DNA of 32,018 nt from GCA-2697345 sp045565015 (GTDB lineage: Bacteria > Pseudomonadota > Alphaproteobacteria > Rhodobacterales > Rhodobacteraceae). The stretch spans positions 1 to 32,018 of the forward strand of contig JBJLGD010000029.1 of the NCBI GenBank assembly GCA_045565015.1, read 5' to 3'. The notes below the pieces were generated by a model that was given only the letters and a program-made list of their open reading frames with translations, ran no database searches and had not been told where the DNA came from. Below are positions 16,705-25,628 of this stretch, piece after piece (position 1 is the stretch's first letter; each line of letters starts with the position of its first letter). A program made the position numbers and the translations under genes.

Positions 16705-17697
16705 TTACTTGTCAGATACTGGACGGGCATCGTTCACGTTAACACGGAACATTCCTGCCATTATCTCACTTTCTCGTTCACGAACCTTAGCCAGAGTTTC
16801 AGCTGATACTAAAGACTCATCAACTACCAAAGAACCACCGCCGTAGCCCATAAAGCTATATTGCCCGTAATCTGAGGCTTCAAAGGTACCAGCTTTGATT
16901 CTTGAAACAGCTTTGTCGATTGTAGCTTCAAAATGCCATAACGCAGAAGCCATAATTGTTCCCGGGTAATCACCAGCGGTATCGATAACGTTACCAACTG
17001 CTTTGACACCACGCTCAACGGCAGCATCAGAAACTCCAAACCTTTCTGCAAACATTATATCAGCACCGGCATCAATCATGGCAAATGCACTTTCTTTAGC
17101 CTTTGGTGGATCATACCAACTATCGAGAAAGCTCACCAAGAACTTTACCTCTGGGTTAACTTCACGCGCTCCATCCATAAACGCCTGCATCAGGCGGTTT
17201 ACTTCTGGAATCGCATAGCCACCGACCATACCAATAACATTTGATTTAGAGGCTGCACCAGCAACCATACCGGTCAGATAACTCGGCTCGTGTATCCAAT
17301 TATCGAAAACAGAAAAGTTAGGCGCAACCGGTCCAAAAGACGATCCCATTAAAAAAGCTGTATCAGGATAATCTTTAGCCACTTTTCGAGCACCTCTTTC
17401 TAATCCAAATACCTCTCCCACAATCATGTGCACACCTTGTTCAGCATACTCTCGCATTACCCTTTCATAGTCTGTATTTGCTACATTCTCTGAAAAGACA
17501 TAATCAACTTCACCACGATCGCTGGCAGCATTTAATGCCTTATGTATCCGGCTTATCCATTGCTGTTCTACCGGTAATGTATAAATACCAGCTACTTTTA
17601 CTTTTTCAGCAAAAGCAAGGCCCGCAGAAAATAAAAGGCTTATGGAAGCAAGCGCTCCAAATAATACCCGACGTGTATAATTTAGTTTAAATTTCAT
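16705..17697 (-). CDS. BMP/PnrA-family periplasmic substrate-binding protein
   Basis: 330-residue binding protein of the basic membrane protein (BMP/PnrA) family, first gene of the importer operon. It has a Sec signal peptide with a twin-Arg-free basic start (MKFKLNYTRR), a hydrophobic core and a likely cut after AFA. There is no lipobox cysteine, so it should be free in the periplasm. Family features include VAGIYTLPVEQQWISRIHKAL, YERVMREYAEQGVHMIVGE, SNVIGMVGGYAIPEVNRLM and IDAGADIMFAERFGVSDAAVERG. Characterised relatives bind nucleosides; the CodA-like enzyme at the operon end fits a nucleobase-related compound. GGGGG lies about nine bases upstream of the ATG. Confidence 0.88.
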   Translation of the reverse strand: MKFKLNYTRRVLFGALASISLLFSAGLAFAEKVKVAGIYTLPVEQQWISRIHKALNAASDRGEVDYVFSENVANTDYERVMREYAEQGVHMIVGEVFGLERGARKVAKDYPDTAFLMGSSFGPVAPNFSVFDNWIHEPSYLTGMVAGAASKSNVIGMVGGYAIPEVNRLMQAFMDGAREVNPEVKFLVSFLDSWYDPPKAKESAFAMIDAGADIMFAERFGVSDAAVERGVKAVGNVIDTAGDYPGTIMASALWHFEATIDKAVSRIKAGTFEASDYGQYSFMGYGGGSLVVDESLVSAETLAKVRERESEIMAGMFRVNVNDARPVSDK

Positions 17698-17726
17698 AAA
17701 TTTTTCCCCCTTTTTTTGATATATTA

Positions 17727-17755
17727 ATTAGCTATGTTTTTACTCCATTGGTCAA
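17727..17755 (-). promoter_or_regulatory. Candidate sigma70-type promoter of the BMP importer operon
   Basis: Read leftward, TTGACC (17755-17750) is followed after 17 bases by GCTAAT (17732-17727), a five-of-six -35 match and a four-of-six -10 match at ideal spacing. It ends about 30 bases before the binding-protein ATG. The assignment rests on consensus matching only, in an AT-rich gap where chance matches are common. Confidence 0.4.
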
Positions 17756-17764
17756 CATTTTTAT

Positions 17765-18685
17765 TTACTTTTTTTGAACTATCTCAGCCTCTCGGAATAA
17801 TATAAGAAGCGCTGCAAAGATGAACATACCACCACTTAAGATAATAAAACCTGGCCAACCGTGGCCTAAAAAGTATTCTAAAAGTACTACCCAAAAAGGT
17901 ATCATATACGTATATGCTGTAACTTTAGTACTAGATAATCTTGAGGATGCGATTGTAATCAGTGAAAAGGTCCCCAGACTCGCAAAAATAGCTAGATAAA
18001 GGATTGTAGCAAAAACTAATAATCTGAGCCCTGTCCAATCCGTACTCAAAATACTTTGCCAAGCTATAAGGCACAACAAAAAAGCACCACCCAAGGCAAC
18101 CCCAAATGTGGTTGCATAAATCGGTTCCCCTCTCCTCAGGATTGGCACAAAAACTGCATAAGCGGCATGCGATAGAGTACCAAAAAAGAATAATACTTCA
18201 CCTTTCCCAATTTTCAAGCTCATTACATTTTCAATCCTACCATTGAAAATAATCCATAACGCTCCGATAGCGCCTATTACTATCGCCAAAACTACCAAAT
18301 ATGATTGCCTCCGACCAGTTATTTGCCAGTCCAAAAGCATAGCCATTAGAGGCATTAATGTGAAAATTGCCGATGTAGATGTTACCGTTGATGTTTTTAA
18401 AGCCTCAAACATAAACACAAAAAAGATCGCGTACATGCTCCCCAGCAGTAAAAACCTCCACGGAGAGGCATAATGTCTAACTTTCCACTTTCTAGTGACT
18501 GTTAAAACTATCCCGAGAACCAAAGCCGCCACGAAAAAACGTGCCGCCGTAAGCGGGATCGGATCAATATCCCCCGAAATTAGTTTTCCAAAAGAAAAGG
18601 AGCCAGCAACGATTAAGGAAAAAAGTAGCATCGAAAAGTGCCCTATCACTTTTTCAATAAAGTGCTTACTTAAATAATTTTCCAC
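17765..18685 (-). CDS. DMT-superfamily (EamA) permease
   Basis: 306-residue inner-membrane protein with about ten hydrophobic helices in two EamA repeats; the first begins GSFSFGKLISGDIDPIPLTAARFFVAAL and the second LFFFGTLSHAAYAVFVPILRRGEP. Members export or import amino acids, nucleobases and other small metabolites, and the substrate cannot be told from sequence. It lies 67 bases upstream of the BMP operon on the same strand and diverges from the gamma-glutamyltransferase gene across 98 bases rich in TATA-like stretches, so it could belong functionally to either neighbour. Confidence 0.82.
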   Translation of the reverse strand: MENYLSKHFIEKVIGHFSMLLFSLIVAGSFSFGKLISGDIDPIPLTAARFFVAALVLGIVLTVTRKWKVRHYASPWRFLLLGSMYAIFFVFMFEALKTSTVTSTSAIFTLMPLMAMLLDWQITGRRQSYLVVLAIVIGAIGALWIIFNGRIENVMSLKIGKGEVLFFFGTLSHAAYAVFVPILRRGEPIYATTFGVALGGAFLLCLIAWQSILSTDWTGLRLLVFATILYLAIFASLGTFSLITIASSRLSSTKVTAYTYMIPFWVVLLEYFLGHGWPGFIILSGGMFIFAALLILFREAEIVQKK

Positions 18686-18783
18686 ACTTTTCGCCTTATT
18701 TTCTTATCTTAATAGTTTTCATTCTAGTATATAAATAGTTAATATCAAATAAAGTATATAAACTTCTATAAAAAGGAAATTCC

Positions 18784-20388
18784 ATGTCCCAATATATGAT
18801 TTCTGCACCACAACCCGAAGCCGTTGAGTCTGGCCTTGAAGTACTTAAGAATGGAGGAAATGTTATAGATGCCGCAATAAGTGCGGGTCTGGTGCAAACA
18901 GCTGTTGATCCTCAAATGTGCGGTATCGCAGGATTTGGTTCGTGTCATATTTATCTGGCAGATGGAACTCATAAAATTATTGACTTTCATGGCCGTGCTC
19001 CATTGGCGACGAGATCTGATATGTGGGAAGATTTAATCAAGGGTGAGTGCGACGACGGTTTTGGCTTTTTATTAGATGGTCAAGTAAATGAATTAGGTTA
19101 TCAATGCATGACGACACCCATGACGTTAAAAGCCTTTGATGACATACTTAATGAATTTGGAACACTTTCCATTGCGGATGCGCTTAAACCTGCAATTAAT
19201 TATTGTGAAGAAGGTTTTATAGTTAGACCTCAAGTACATAATTTTTGGACAACTCCAGATGTTGCTGGACGAATTGCAAGAGTACGAGGAATGACAGAAA
19301 ATCCTGCAACAGCGAAAATATATACTAAAGCCGATGGATCACTTTATAGCATTGGAGATATATTAAAAAACCCGGATATGGCTGAGACATATAGGCGTAT
19401 AGCAAAATATGGAGTTGATGATTTTTATAATGGAAAATTAGCAAAAGAAATAGCTGATGATATGTTTAAAAATGAGGGTCTAATAGGGCTAAAAGATCTT
19501 CAGGCATGTCAAACTCTAGAGACAAAGCCTTTAACCACTAACTATAGGGGTTACCAAATTTCAACTAATCAACCTCCTGGCGGAGGGCTAGTACTAATAA
19601 TAATGCTAAATATTCTTCAACACTTTGATTTAAGAGCAATGGGGCATAATTCCGTAGATTATATAGCAACTGTTTCTGAAGCTATGAAGATAGCAACAGT
19701 AGAGAAAGATACCCGAATGGGGGATCCAGAGTTTTTTGATATACCGATAGAAGACTTATTATCAGATGAGTATTCACTTAAAATGGCAAAAAAAATTAAA
19801 CGTGGTGAAAAGACATTAGTTAAGCGCCTGAATAGTGGTGCAGATCCAAAAGAAACAACTCATATTTGTGTAGCTGATAAGAATGGAAATTGTGTTACGA
19901 TGACTCATTCTTTGGGTTCCTCTAGCGGTGTAGTTACTGATGGCCTAGGTTTTATGTATAATAATTGTATGATGGTTTTTGATCCAAGACCCGGTAGGTC
20001 AGGATCTCTTGAACCTGGTAAGGCACGTTTTACTGCTTTATCTCCAACGATAGTATTCAAGGACTCGAAACCCTTTCTTTTGGTTGGATCTCCTGGAGGT
20101 ACTACAATTACTATGGGGAACCTTCAGGCTATTTTAAATGTAATAGATTTTGGAATGAACGCACAAGAATCTGTATCAGCTCCTCGATTCACTACAACTT
20201 CATCTACTATTGAGCTAACTAATAGGATTTTAAGATCAACTGAAGCCCAGCTCCAAAAAAAGGGTTATCCGACTAAACGCCATCCTTACAGTTATATGAT
20301 GCCAATCTTACAAACTATTAGGTTAATTGACGGACAATTAGATGGTGGAGCTGATCCCTCTGGAGATGGAATGGCAGCTAGCATTTAA
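18784..20388 (+). CDS. Gamma-glutamyltransferase-family Ntn hydrolase without signal peptide
   Basis: 534-residue gamma-glutamyltranspeptidase-family protein, which cleaves itself into large and small subunits; the new N-terminal Thr acts as nucleophile on gamma-glutamyl bonds. Here Thr358 in ETTHICVADKNGNCVTMT matches the E. coli Thr391 start of the small subunit. Other landmarks are LEVLKNGGNVIDAAISAG, the Arg in DFHGRAPLATR, NQPPGGGLVL and SPGGTTITMGNLQAILN. Unlike E. coli GGT it begins directly with the catalytic domain (MSQYMISAPQPEA) and lacks a signal peptide, implying a cytoplasmic role. Cephalosporin acylase-like or other amide substrates are possible. AAGGAA precedes the ATG; the gene converges with nagB-like. 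Confidence 0.87.
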   Translation: MSQYMISAPQPEAVESGLEVLKNGGNVIDAAISAGLVQTAVDPQMCGIAGFGSCHIYLADGTHKIIDFHGRAPLATRSDMWEDLIKGECDDGFGFLLDGQVNELGYQCMTTPMTLKAFDDILNEFGTLSIADALKPAINYCEEGFIVRPQVHNFWTTPDVAGRIARVRGMTENPATAKIYTKADGSLYSIGDILKNPDMAETYRRIAKYGVDDFYNGKLAKEIADDMFKNEGLIGLKDLQACQTLETKPLTTNYRGYQISTNQPPGGGLVLIIMLNILQHFDLRAMGHNSVDYIATVSEAMKIATVEKDTRMGDPEFFDIPIEDLLSDEYSLKMAKKIKRGEKTLVKRLNSGADPKETTHICVADKNGNCVTMTHSLGSSSGVVTDGLGFMYNNCMMVFDPRPGRSGSLEPGKARFTALSPTIVFKDSKPFLLVGSPGGTTITMGNLQAILNVIDFGMNAQESVSAPRFTTTSSTIELTNRILRSTEAQLQKKGYPTKRHPYSYMMPILQTIRLIDGQLDGGADPSGDGMAASI

Positions 20389-20417
20389 ATATGGAAAAGC
20401 TGTTATATTTGAAAAAC

Positions 20418-21137
20418 TCAAGTGATTGAGCCTGCAGCGTTTTGGTCGAGTATAATTTCTACTGCTTTATGATTTATAATGTGACTAGCAGGATTATCTG
20501 ATGACACCGGTAGTCTGAGTGTTTTCTCAATAGCTTTAGCCTTACTTGATCCTGTCGCTAGCAGAACTATTTTCTCGGCAGCTAAAATATCGGCGATTCC
20601 AAGTGTTATTCCCATCGTATTAGTTTGATACTCTGACCTTTTAATTGTTTCATCAGCCAGTTTAACAATTCTACATGTAGAGTTTAAATCACTTCCAGGC
20701 TCATTGTACCCAATATGACCATTAACCCCTATACCTAGTATTTGTAAGTCTATTCCACCTAACCTTTTTATAGATAAACAGTGACGTGACGCCTCGTCAG
20801 TTAAGCTTTGTGCCAAAATATCTATAGATAAAAATGAATGATACCCACCTTCCAAACGATTAAGAAAAATTTCCTGCAACTCTTTAGAGAATAACCGATC
20901 CGTCTCAGCCTTTGGAACAATCTCATCTAATTGCACAAAAACGGTATCTGCAAATAAACCAATATTTTTTTTTTCTTCTTCAACCAAGATTTTATAGACT
21001 CCGATCATAGTCTGCCCCGTGGCTAATCCAATCAAAGATTCTTTCTTTTTTAAAACTTGATCAACCACAGCTTTTGCCAAAGCTCTTTCAGCTTTATTTG
21101 AATCTTCGACTACAGAAAGCTTAAAAGGGAGAACCAT
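20418..21137 (-). CDS. NagB-like glucosamine-6-phosphate deaminase
   Basis: 239-residue protein of the NagB/SugarP-isomerase fold, the size of Bacillus NagB rather than the longer allosteric E. coli form. NagB converts glucosamine-6-phosphate to fructose-6-phosphate and ammonia. Visible are GLATGQT (phosphate loop), the proton-shuttling Asp71 in VQLDEIV, and GIGVNGHIGYNEPGSD with His141 and Glu146; Asn139 replaces the Asp of E. coli, as it does in Bacillus. It is last in the sugar-importer operon, 69 bases after the ATPase gene. No nagA deacetylase and no sugar kinase is in the window. The purine-rich AGAAGG lies only a base or so before the ATG, so initiation may be weak. An in-frame run of ten A (20965-20974) is intact. 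Confidence 0.82.
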   Translation of the reverse strand: MVLPFKLSVVEDSNKAERALAKAVVDQVLKKKESLIGLATGQTMIGVYKILVEEEKKNIGLFADTVFVQLDEIVPKAETDRLFSKELQEIFLNRLEGGYHSFLSIDILAQSLTDEASRHCLSIKRLGGIDLQILGIGVNGHIGYNEPGSDLNSTCRIVKLADETIKRSEYQTNTMGITLGIADILAAEKIVLLATGSSKAKAIEKTLRLPVSSDNPASHIINHKAVEIILDQNAAGSIT

Positions 21138-21206
21138 ACCTTCTTATTTTAACCTCATCTAAATTTGTATTAACATTGCTTAATTAAGGCATCTTCAATG
21201 TAGTAT

Positions 21207-22292
21207 TTATTCAACTAACTCGCCGTTTTCATTAAAAAAATGAATACTTTCTTTGTTTAGTTCAAAAATAATATCCTGACCTACCTCTAATTTTTCTTTA
21301 TCTGTATATTTTCCAATGATCTCTCCAGCAGAACTATCACAAGTTACAATTATTTCATGACCCATAGGTTCCAATACTGATATTTTCGCTTCAATAAATG
21401 ACTTATTCGGTGTCTTTTTTTGTTTAGGTTTAAGAGACATATGTTCGGGACGAATACCTAACGTTAACTTTGATCCGTTCATGGCTGCACAATCAATTAA
21501 GTCTATTGTCTGCTCATTATTGATTCTTAGTTTCTTATTATGTTTATCACTCTCATAAACTCCAGAGATAAAGTTCATAGCTGGCGACCCTATAAAACTT
21601 GCTACAAACTGAGACTTTGGTTTGTGATAAACTTCGTCTGGAGACCCTACTTGTTCTATTTTACCATCTTTCATAATCACAATTCTATCAGCCAACGTCA
21701 TTGCTTCCACTTGGTCATGAGTTACGTATATTGTTGTGGTCCTAACTTTCTGATGTAATTTTTTCATCTCTGCCCGCATCTTATGCCTAAGCTTCGCATC
21801 AAGATTCGATAATGGTTCATCAAAAAGAAAGACCTTAGGCTTTCTTACTATAGCACGTCCCATTGCTACTCTTTGCTTTTGACCACCAGATAGTTCACCA
21901 GGTCTACGATCTAATAAATCTTCTAAACCTAAAATTTCAGCCGCTTCATTTGTTCTAGCTATAATTTCTTTTTTAGGTAACTTTTGAGCTCGAATCCCAA
22001 ATGATATATTCTCTCGAACACTTAGATGTGGATATAAAGCATAGTTTTGGAATACCATTGCAATATCTCTATTTTTTGGGTGAGTATTGTTAACAACAGC
22101 TTTATCTATAGATATATTCCCACTACTTATATCCTCCAAACCAGCAATCATCCTTAACGTAGTAGATTTCCCGCAACCAGAAGGACCAACAAATACAATA
22201 AACTCTTTGTCCAAAATCTCTAAGCTAAAGTCATCGACCGCTATTATCTTTCCAAAACTTTTATTAATATTTTCTAATAAAACTTCTGCCAT
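21207..22292 (-). CDS. UgpC/MsmX-type sugar ABC importer ATPase
   Basis: 361-residue ATPase of the carbohydrate uptake CUT1 group. Walker A GPSGCGKSTTLRM, Q-loop in MVFQNYALYPH, signature LSGGQKQRVAMGRAIV, Walker B VFLFDEPLSNLDAKLR and H-loop THDQVEAMTLADR are all intact, followed by a TOBE-type regulatory domain (SKLTLGIRPEHMSL). I place the start at the ATG encoding MAEVLLENINKSFG: AAGGA precedes it, and it begins two bases after the lyase stop, whereas the longer reading to 22334 would overlap the lyase gene. It energises the two permeases upstream in this operon. Confidence 0.92.
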   Translation of the reverse strand: MAEVLLENINKSFGKIIAVDDFSLEILDKEFIVFVGPSGCGKSTTLRMIAGLEDISSGNISIDKAVVNNTHPKNRDIAMVFQNYALYPHLSVRENISFGIRAQKLPKKEIIARTNEAAEILGLEDLLDRRPGELSGGQKQRVAMGRAIVRKPKVFLFDEPLSNLDAKLRHKMRAEMKKLHQKVRTTTIYVTHDQVEAMTLADRIVIMKDGKIEQVGSPDEVYHKPKSQFVASFIGSPAMNFISGVYESDKHNKKLRINNEQTIDLIDCAAMNGSKLTLGIRPEHMSLKPKQKKTPNKSFIEAKISVLEPMGHEIIVTCDSSAGEIIGKYTDKEKLEVGQDIIFELNKESIHFFNENGELVE

Positions 22293-22294
22293 TT

Positions 22295-23791
22295 TTAATT
22301 CCTTACCTGAAAAAGATCTACCAAGCTTTGACATTCATTAGCAGTATCCTGCAAAAACTCTTCTAAATGCTTTATGCGTAACTTAGATTCATGTAGACGT
22401 TTATTATAATTCTTAAGACTTTTTTTAGTTGAAGAAGGTGCTGGTCCCCCAGACATTTTGCGTACAGAAATAAAGTTCTCAGGACTACATATTGTCCTGA
22501 AAGTTTTTTCATTTGTATTGGGTTGCCTACCTACAACTTCTTTAAATTCCCTTTTGAAGACTTTAACATCTAATTCGTCTAGAGACGTCTCCAGGGATAG
22601 TGCTTGATAGGCTAATTTGTGGGCAACACTATGTGCTAATCTAAAGCTAATTTCCTCAGTTCTGGATAGATGGTCCGCTAGTTCTGTAATAGTTGCCATC
22701 GACTCATTTATTCTCTTAGAAATAGATATCCTATCAATTGTAATAGAGTCCACAAAACCAGCGAGAAGTGGCAATGCTTTATTGAGCTTTTCAAAAACAG
22801 CAAAACCGGTTGCTTGAGTTTCCCTCTCAGAGTCATTCATGTCAGCAAACGGTGTATTATGCATTGTATTAATAATTTGATCAGCACCACCTCCTGCTAA
22901 AGAAAGCTTAAGTCTTAGATGCTCTAAAGGTACTGGGTTTCTTTTTTGGGGCATAATTGATGATATCTGTACGAATCCATCTGGTACTTTAATTTGTGAG
23001 ACTTCAAAGCCGGTCCAAGTAATGAGATCTTGTACAAAACGACCTAAATGAAGACACCCTAGTTTTATGGCACCGTACGACCCGGTTATATAATCTACAT
23101 TCGCTATAGCCCCATAAGAGTTTTCAACAATTGAAGGGAAACCTAACAGATAGCCAACTCGTTCTCTATTTAACGGAAATCCTGACGTGGTAATCGCAGC
23201 TGCCCCCATCGGAGACATGTCTACACTTTTTAGAGCGCTATGAATTCGTTCTATATCACTTAGAACAAATTCAATCGCTGCAGATAAATAATGAGCTAGA
23301 GTTGATGGTTGAGCTGGCTGACCATGCGTATAAAGGAGTACAATTTCGTCTATTCCTCTTTCAGCTCGGCTGATAAGCTCACCCAACAGAGAGTTATATT
23401 GCTTTAGTAAACCTATTAGCCGACTACGTAGTTGAATACGAAACATAGTATGTTCCATGTCATTACGAGAACGACCAGTATGTAATTTTCCAGCCACTTC
23501 TGAACCGATACGTTTACCCAACTCTTGCTCAACGAGAAAGAACAAATCTTCGAAAGTACCATCAAATTCAATATCCATATAGGGTTTGTCTTCATTAATA
23601 GAGATTAACCCTTGAATAATTAAGTTTGCTTCGTTTTTACTCAAAAGACCCTGTTCTTTAAGCATTATTCCATGAGCTATATTTATCTTGTGTAAGCTTT
23701 CAGAAAAGTACTTCTTATAAGTCTCTAAGTCTGGAGCCAATACAGCGTTCGAATAAACATTTGCTGGAAATTTATCATATGTTCCTGTCAT
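22295..23791 (-). CDS. ArgH-like lyase of the aspartase/fumarase superfamily, probably not ArgH
   Basis: 498-residue member of the fumarase/aspartase superfamily, nearest to argininosuccinate lyase. It keeps GKLHTGRSRND (residues 102-111), the Thr155-His156 pair in YTHGQPAQP, and the mobile signature loop SSIMPQKRNP (277-286) with its catalytic serine. Differences from housekeeping ArgH are clear: HTARSRND has become HTGRSRND, THLQRAQP has become THGQPAQP, and the loop continues VPLEHLR instead of DALELIR. Enzymes of this superfamily break a C-N or C-O bond to release fumarate or a similar acid. Lying between permease and ATPase genes, it most likely acts on the imported compound. The known ArgH-like EDDS lyase shows that such proteins can cut N-succinyl amines. 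Confidence 0.82.
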   Translation of the reverse strand: MTGTYDKFPANVYSNAVLAPDLETYKKYFSESLHKINIAHGIMLKEQGLLSKNEANLIIQGLISINEDKPYMDIEFDGTFEDLFFLVEQELGKRIGSEVAGKLHTGRSRNDMEHTMFRIQLRSRLIGLLKQYNSLLGELISRAERGIDEIVLLYTHGQPAQPSTLAHYLSAAIEFVLSDIERIHSALKSVDMSPMGAAAITTSGFPLNRERVGYLLGFPSIVENSYGAIANVDYITGSYGAIKLGCLHLGRFVQDLITWTGFEVSQIKVPDGFVQISSIMPQKRNPVPLEHLRLKLSLAGGGADQIINTMHNTPFADMNDSERETQATGFAVFEKLNKALPLLAGFVDSITIDRISISKRINESMATITELADHLSRTEEISFRLAHSVAHKLAYQALSLETSLDELDVKVFKREFKEVVGRQPNTNEKTFRTICSPENFISVRKMSGGPAPSSTKKSLKNYNKRLHESKLRIKHLEEFLQDTANECQSLVDLFQVRN

Positions 23792-23795
23792 TAAT

Positions 23796-24644
23796 TTATC
23801 CTTTAAGGCCTGCGAGCATTACACCTCTTATAATGAATTTCTGAAGTAGTAAAAAAAACAAAAGTGTAGGAAGTGTAGCCAAACAGGAGGCAGTCATTAC
23901 AACTTCCCAATCGGTTTGGAACTCTCCATTGAAAGAGGCCAATCCAACCGGAATTGTGTATAGGTCTGGGTCGTTTGTCACGATTAAAGGCCATATAAAT
24001 GCCGTCCAGTTTCCGAGAAAATGAAAAATAGCAAGTGCAGACAAAGCTGGTACAACTAGAGGCATAGCAATTCTTGTCCATATTGCAAACTCTGACCAAC
24101 CATCTATCCGAGCTGCCTCAATTAATTCATCTGGCAAACCCATAAAAAATTGACGCATTAAAAAGGTACCAAAACCCGTCATAAGACCAGGAAAGGCGAT
24201 GCCCCAGTATGTATCTATCCAGCCAAACTCTCTGGACATCATATACCAAGGAATTATCAACATCTCAGTTGGGATCATCAAGGTGCTGAGTATGGCAACA
24301 AAAACAATTGTTTGACCTCTAAAAGTAAACTTAGCTAAAGTATAACCAACTAATGAGTCAAAAAATAAAACAGATACTGTACTGAAGGTTGCTACCCATA
24401 AAGAATTCAGTAGCCAGCGTGAAAACTTAGACTCTGTCCAAATATTAACATAATTCTCAAGTGTGGGATTTTTTGGTATTATCCCAAGAGAAAAAACATC
24501 AGCTCCGGTCTTTAAAGAAGTCGAAATCATAAAAGCTAATGGCGTGATCATTACGACCCCACCCAAAAATAACAGTGTCCATATTATAATTTTAGAAGGT
24601 TTTATTCGTTCCAAATAAGCAATACGCGCAGCATTATCAATCAT
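23796..24644 (-). CDS. Sugar ABC importer permease, MalG-like subunit
   Basis: 282-residue inner-membrane permease of the CUT1 carbohydrate family, with six hydrophobic helices and the ATPase-docking EAA loop EAARIDGWSEFAIWTRIAMPL. I take the ATG at 24644, which overlaps the upstream permease stop as ATGA and has GAGGA seven bases before it; a longer start at 24665 lies deeper inside the upstream gene. The stop is four bases before the ArgH-like gene, whose Shine-Dalgarno sequence AAAGGA sits in this gene's last codons. Confidence 0.9.
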   Translation of the reverse strand: MIDNAARIAYLERIKPSKIIIWTLLFLGGVVMITPLAFMISTSLKTGADVFSLGIIPKNPTLENYVNIWTESKFSRWLLNSLWVATFSTVSVLFFDSLVGYTLAKFTFRGQTIVFVAILSTLMIPTEMLIIPWYMMSREFGWIDTYWGIAFPGLMTGFGTFLMRQFFMGLPDELIEAARIDGWSEFAIWTRIAMPLVVPALSALAIFHFLGNWTAFIWPLIVTNDPDLYTIPVGLASFNGEFQTDWEVVMTASCLATLPTLLFFLLLQKFIIRGVMLAGLKG

Positions 24645-25543
24645 GGTTTTTTCCTCATCAACCAAAGCTGAAGCATACTAACGATAAATAGAATAAAAAA
24701 TAAAATAACGGTCAACGCCGCTGCTCTTCCCATTTTAAATTCGTCAAACGCAAATTCATATATCATTAAAACTAGCGGCTTTGTTGAATCGAGTGGGCCG
24801 CCATCACCATTCGTTGTCATAGAGTAAACCTGGTCAAATATCCGTAAAAATCCGATCGTGGAAACAACTGTCAGAAATATGACAGTTGGCTTTAGAGAAG
24901 GTAACGTAATTTCACGTAAAATTTGCCACCTTCCTGCCCCGTCAATTTCAGCCGCCTCATAATAACTTTTGGGTATTGCTCTTATACCGGCTATAAATAT
25001 AACAACTTGAAAACCCAATCCAGCCCATACGGCAGGCGCCATTATGGCATATAAAGCCTGCGTAACTGATTTTAAAAATGGCTGTTGGGGAATCCCCAAC
25101 GAGGTTAAAAAGTAGTTGAAATATCCTATAGGCACAGGCTGATAAAACCATTTCCAAACCCAAGCCATAGCAACAGCAGTTGTTAGAAAAGGAATAAAAT
25201 ATAAAGCCCTTATAAAGTCATGCCAGCGTGTTATCTCGTTTAAAAAATATGCCACAACAAAAGCTAAGAAAAGACTAAGTGGTACTCCAATACCTGCGTA
25301 TTTAACGGTATTTAAAAGTACAAGCCAAAATTCATCATCCCCAAAAATTTTCTCATAGTTTCTTAGTCCTATGTATTTCTTTGCACCTAGTAAGTTCCAT
25401 TTTAGTGTAGATACGTAAAAAGCTTCAAAAGTTGGATAAAATCTGATGATGACATAAAATGCTATTGGAACGGCTAAAAATAACCACGCTGTAACAGCAA
25501 GCTTTTGATTAATACTTAATTTATTCCAGAAACTCAAAGCCAT
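24641..25543 (-). CDS. Sugar ABC importer permease, MalF/UgpA-like subunit
   Basis: 300-residue inner-membrane permease of the CUT1 family and partner of the MalG-like subunit. Six hydrophobic helices are visible and the EAA loop is EAAEIDGAGRWQILREITLPSL. The sequence around RALYFIPFLTTAVAMAWVWKWF is typical of the UgpA/MalF group. It starts after an intercistronic hairpin that separates it from the binding-protein gene, and ends in an ATGA overlap with the next permease. Confidence 0.9.
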   Translation of the reverse strand: MALSFWNKLSINQKLAVTAWLFLAVPIAFYVIIRFYPTFEAFYVSTLKWNLLGAKKYIGLRNYEKIFGDDEFWLVLLNTVKYAGIGVPLSLFLAFVVAYFLNEITRWHDFIRALYFIPFLTTAVAMAWVWKWFYQPVPIGYFNYFLTSLGIPQQPFLKSVTQALYAIMAPAVWAGLGFQVVIFIAGIRAIPKSYYEAAEIDGAGRWQILREITLPSLKPTVIFLTVVSTIGFLRIFDQVYSMTTNGDGGPLDSTKPLVLMIYEFAFDEFKMGRAAALTVILFFILFIVSMLQLWLMRKKP

Positions 25544-25566
25544 CAGGCACCCAATTTAATACTTGA

Positions 25567-25591
25567 GAGATGGCAATTTATATGCCATCTC
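25567..25591 (-). promoter_or_regulatory. Intercistronic hairpin after the sugar-binding-protein gene
   Basis: Perfect inverted repeat, arms GAGATGGCA (25567-25575) and TGCCATCTC (25583-25591), seven-base loop, lying 37 bases past the binding-protein stop and 23 bases before the permease start. No U-tract follows in the leftward direction, so it looks like a message-stabilising or partial attenuating element that keeps binding protein in excess over permease. Confidence 0.65.
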
Positions 25592-25628
25592 CCCTATTTT
25601 TTATCAATCAGAAAACTAATCTAATCAA

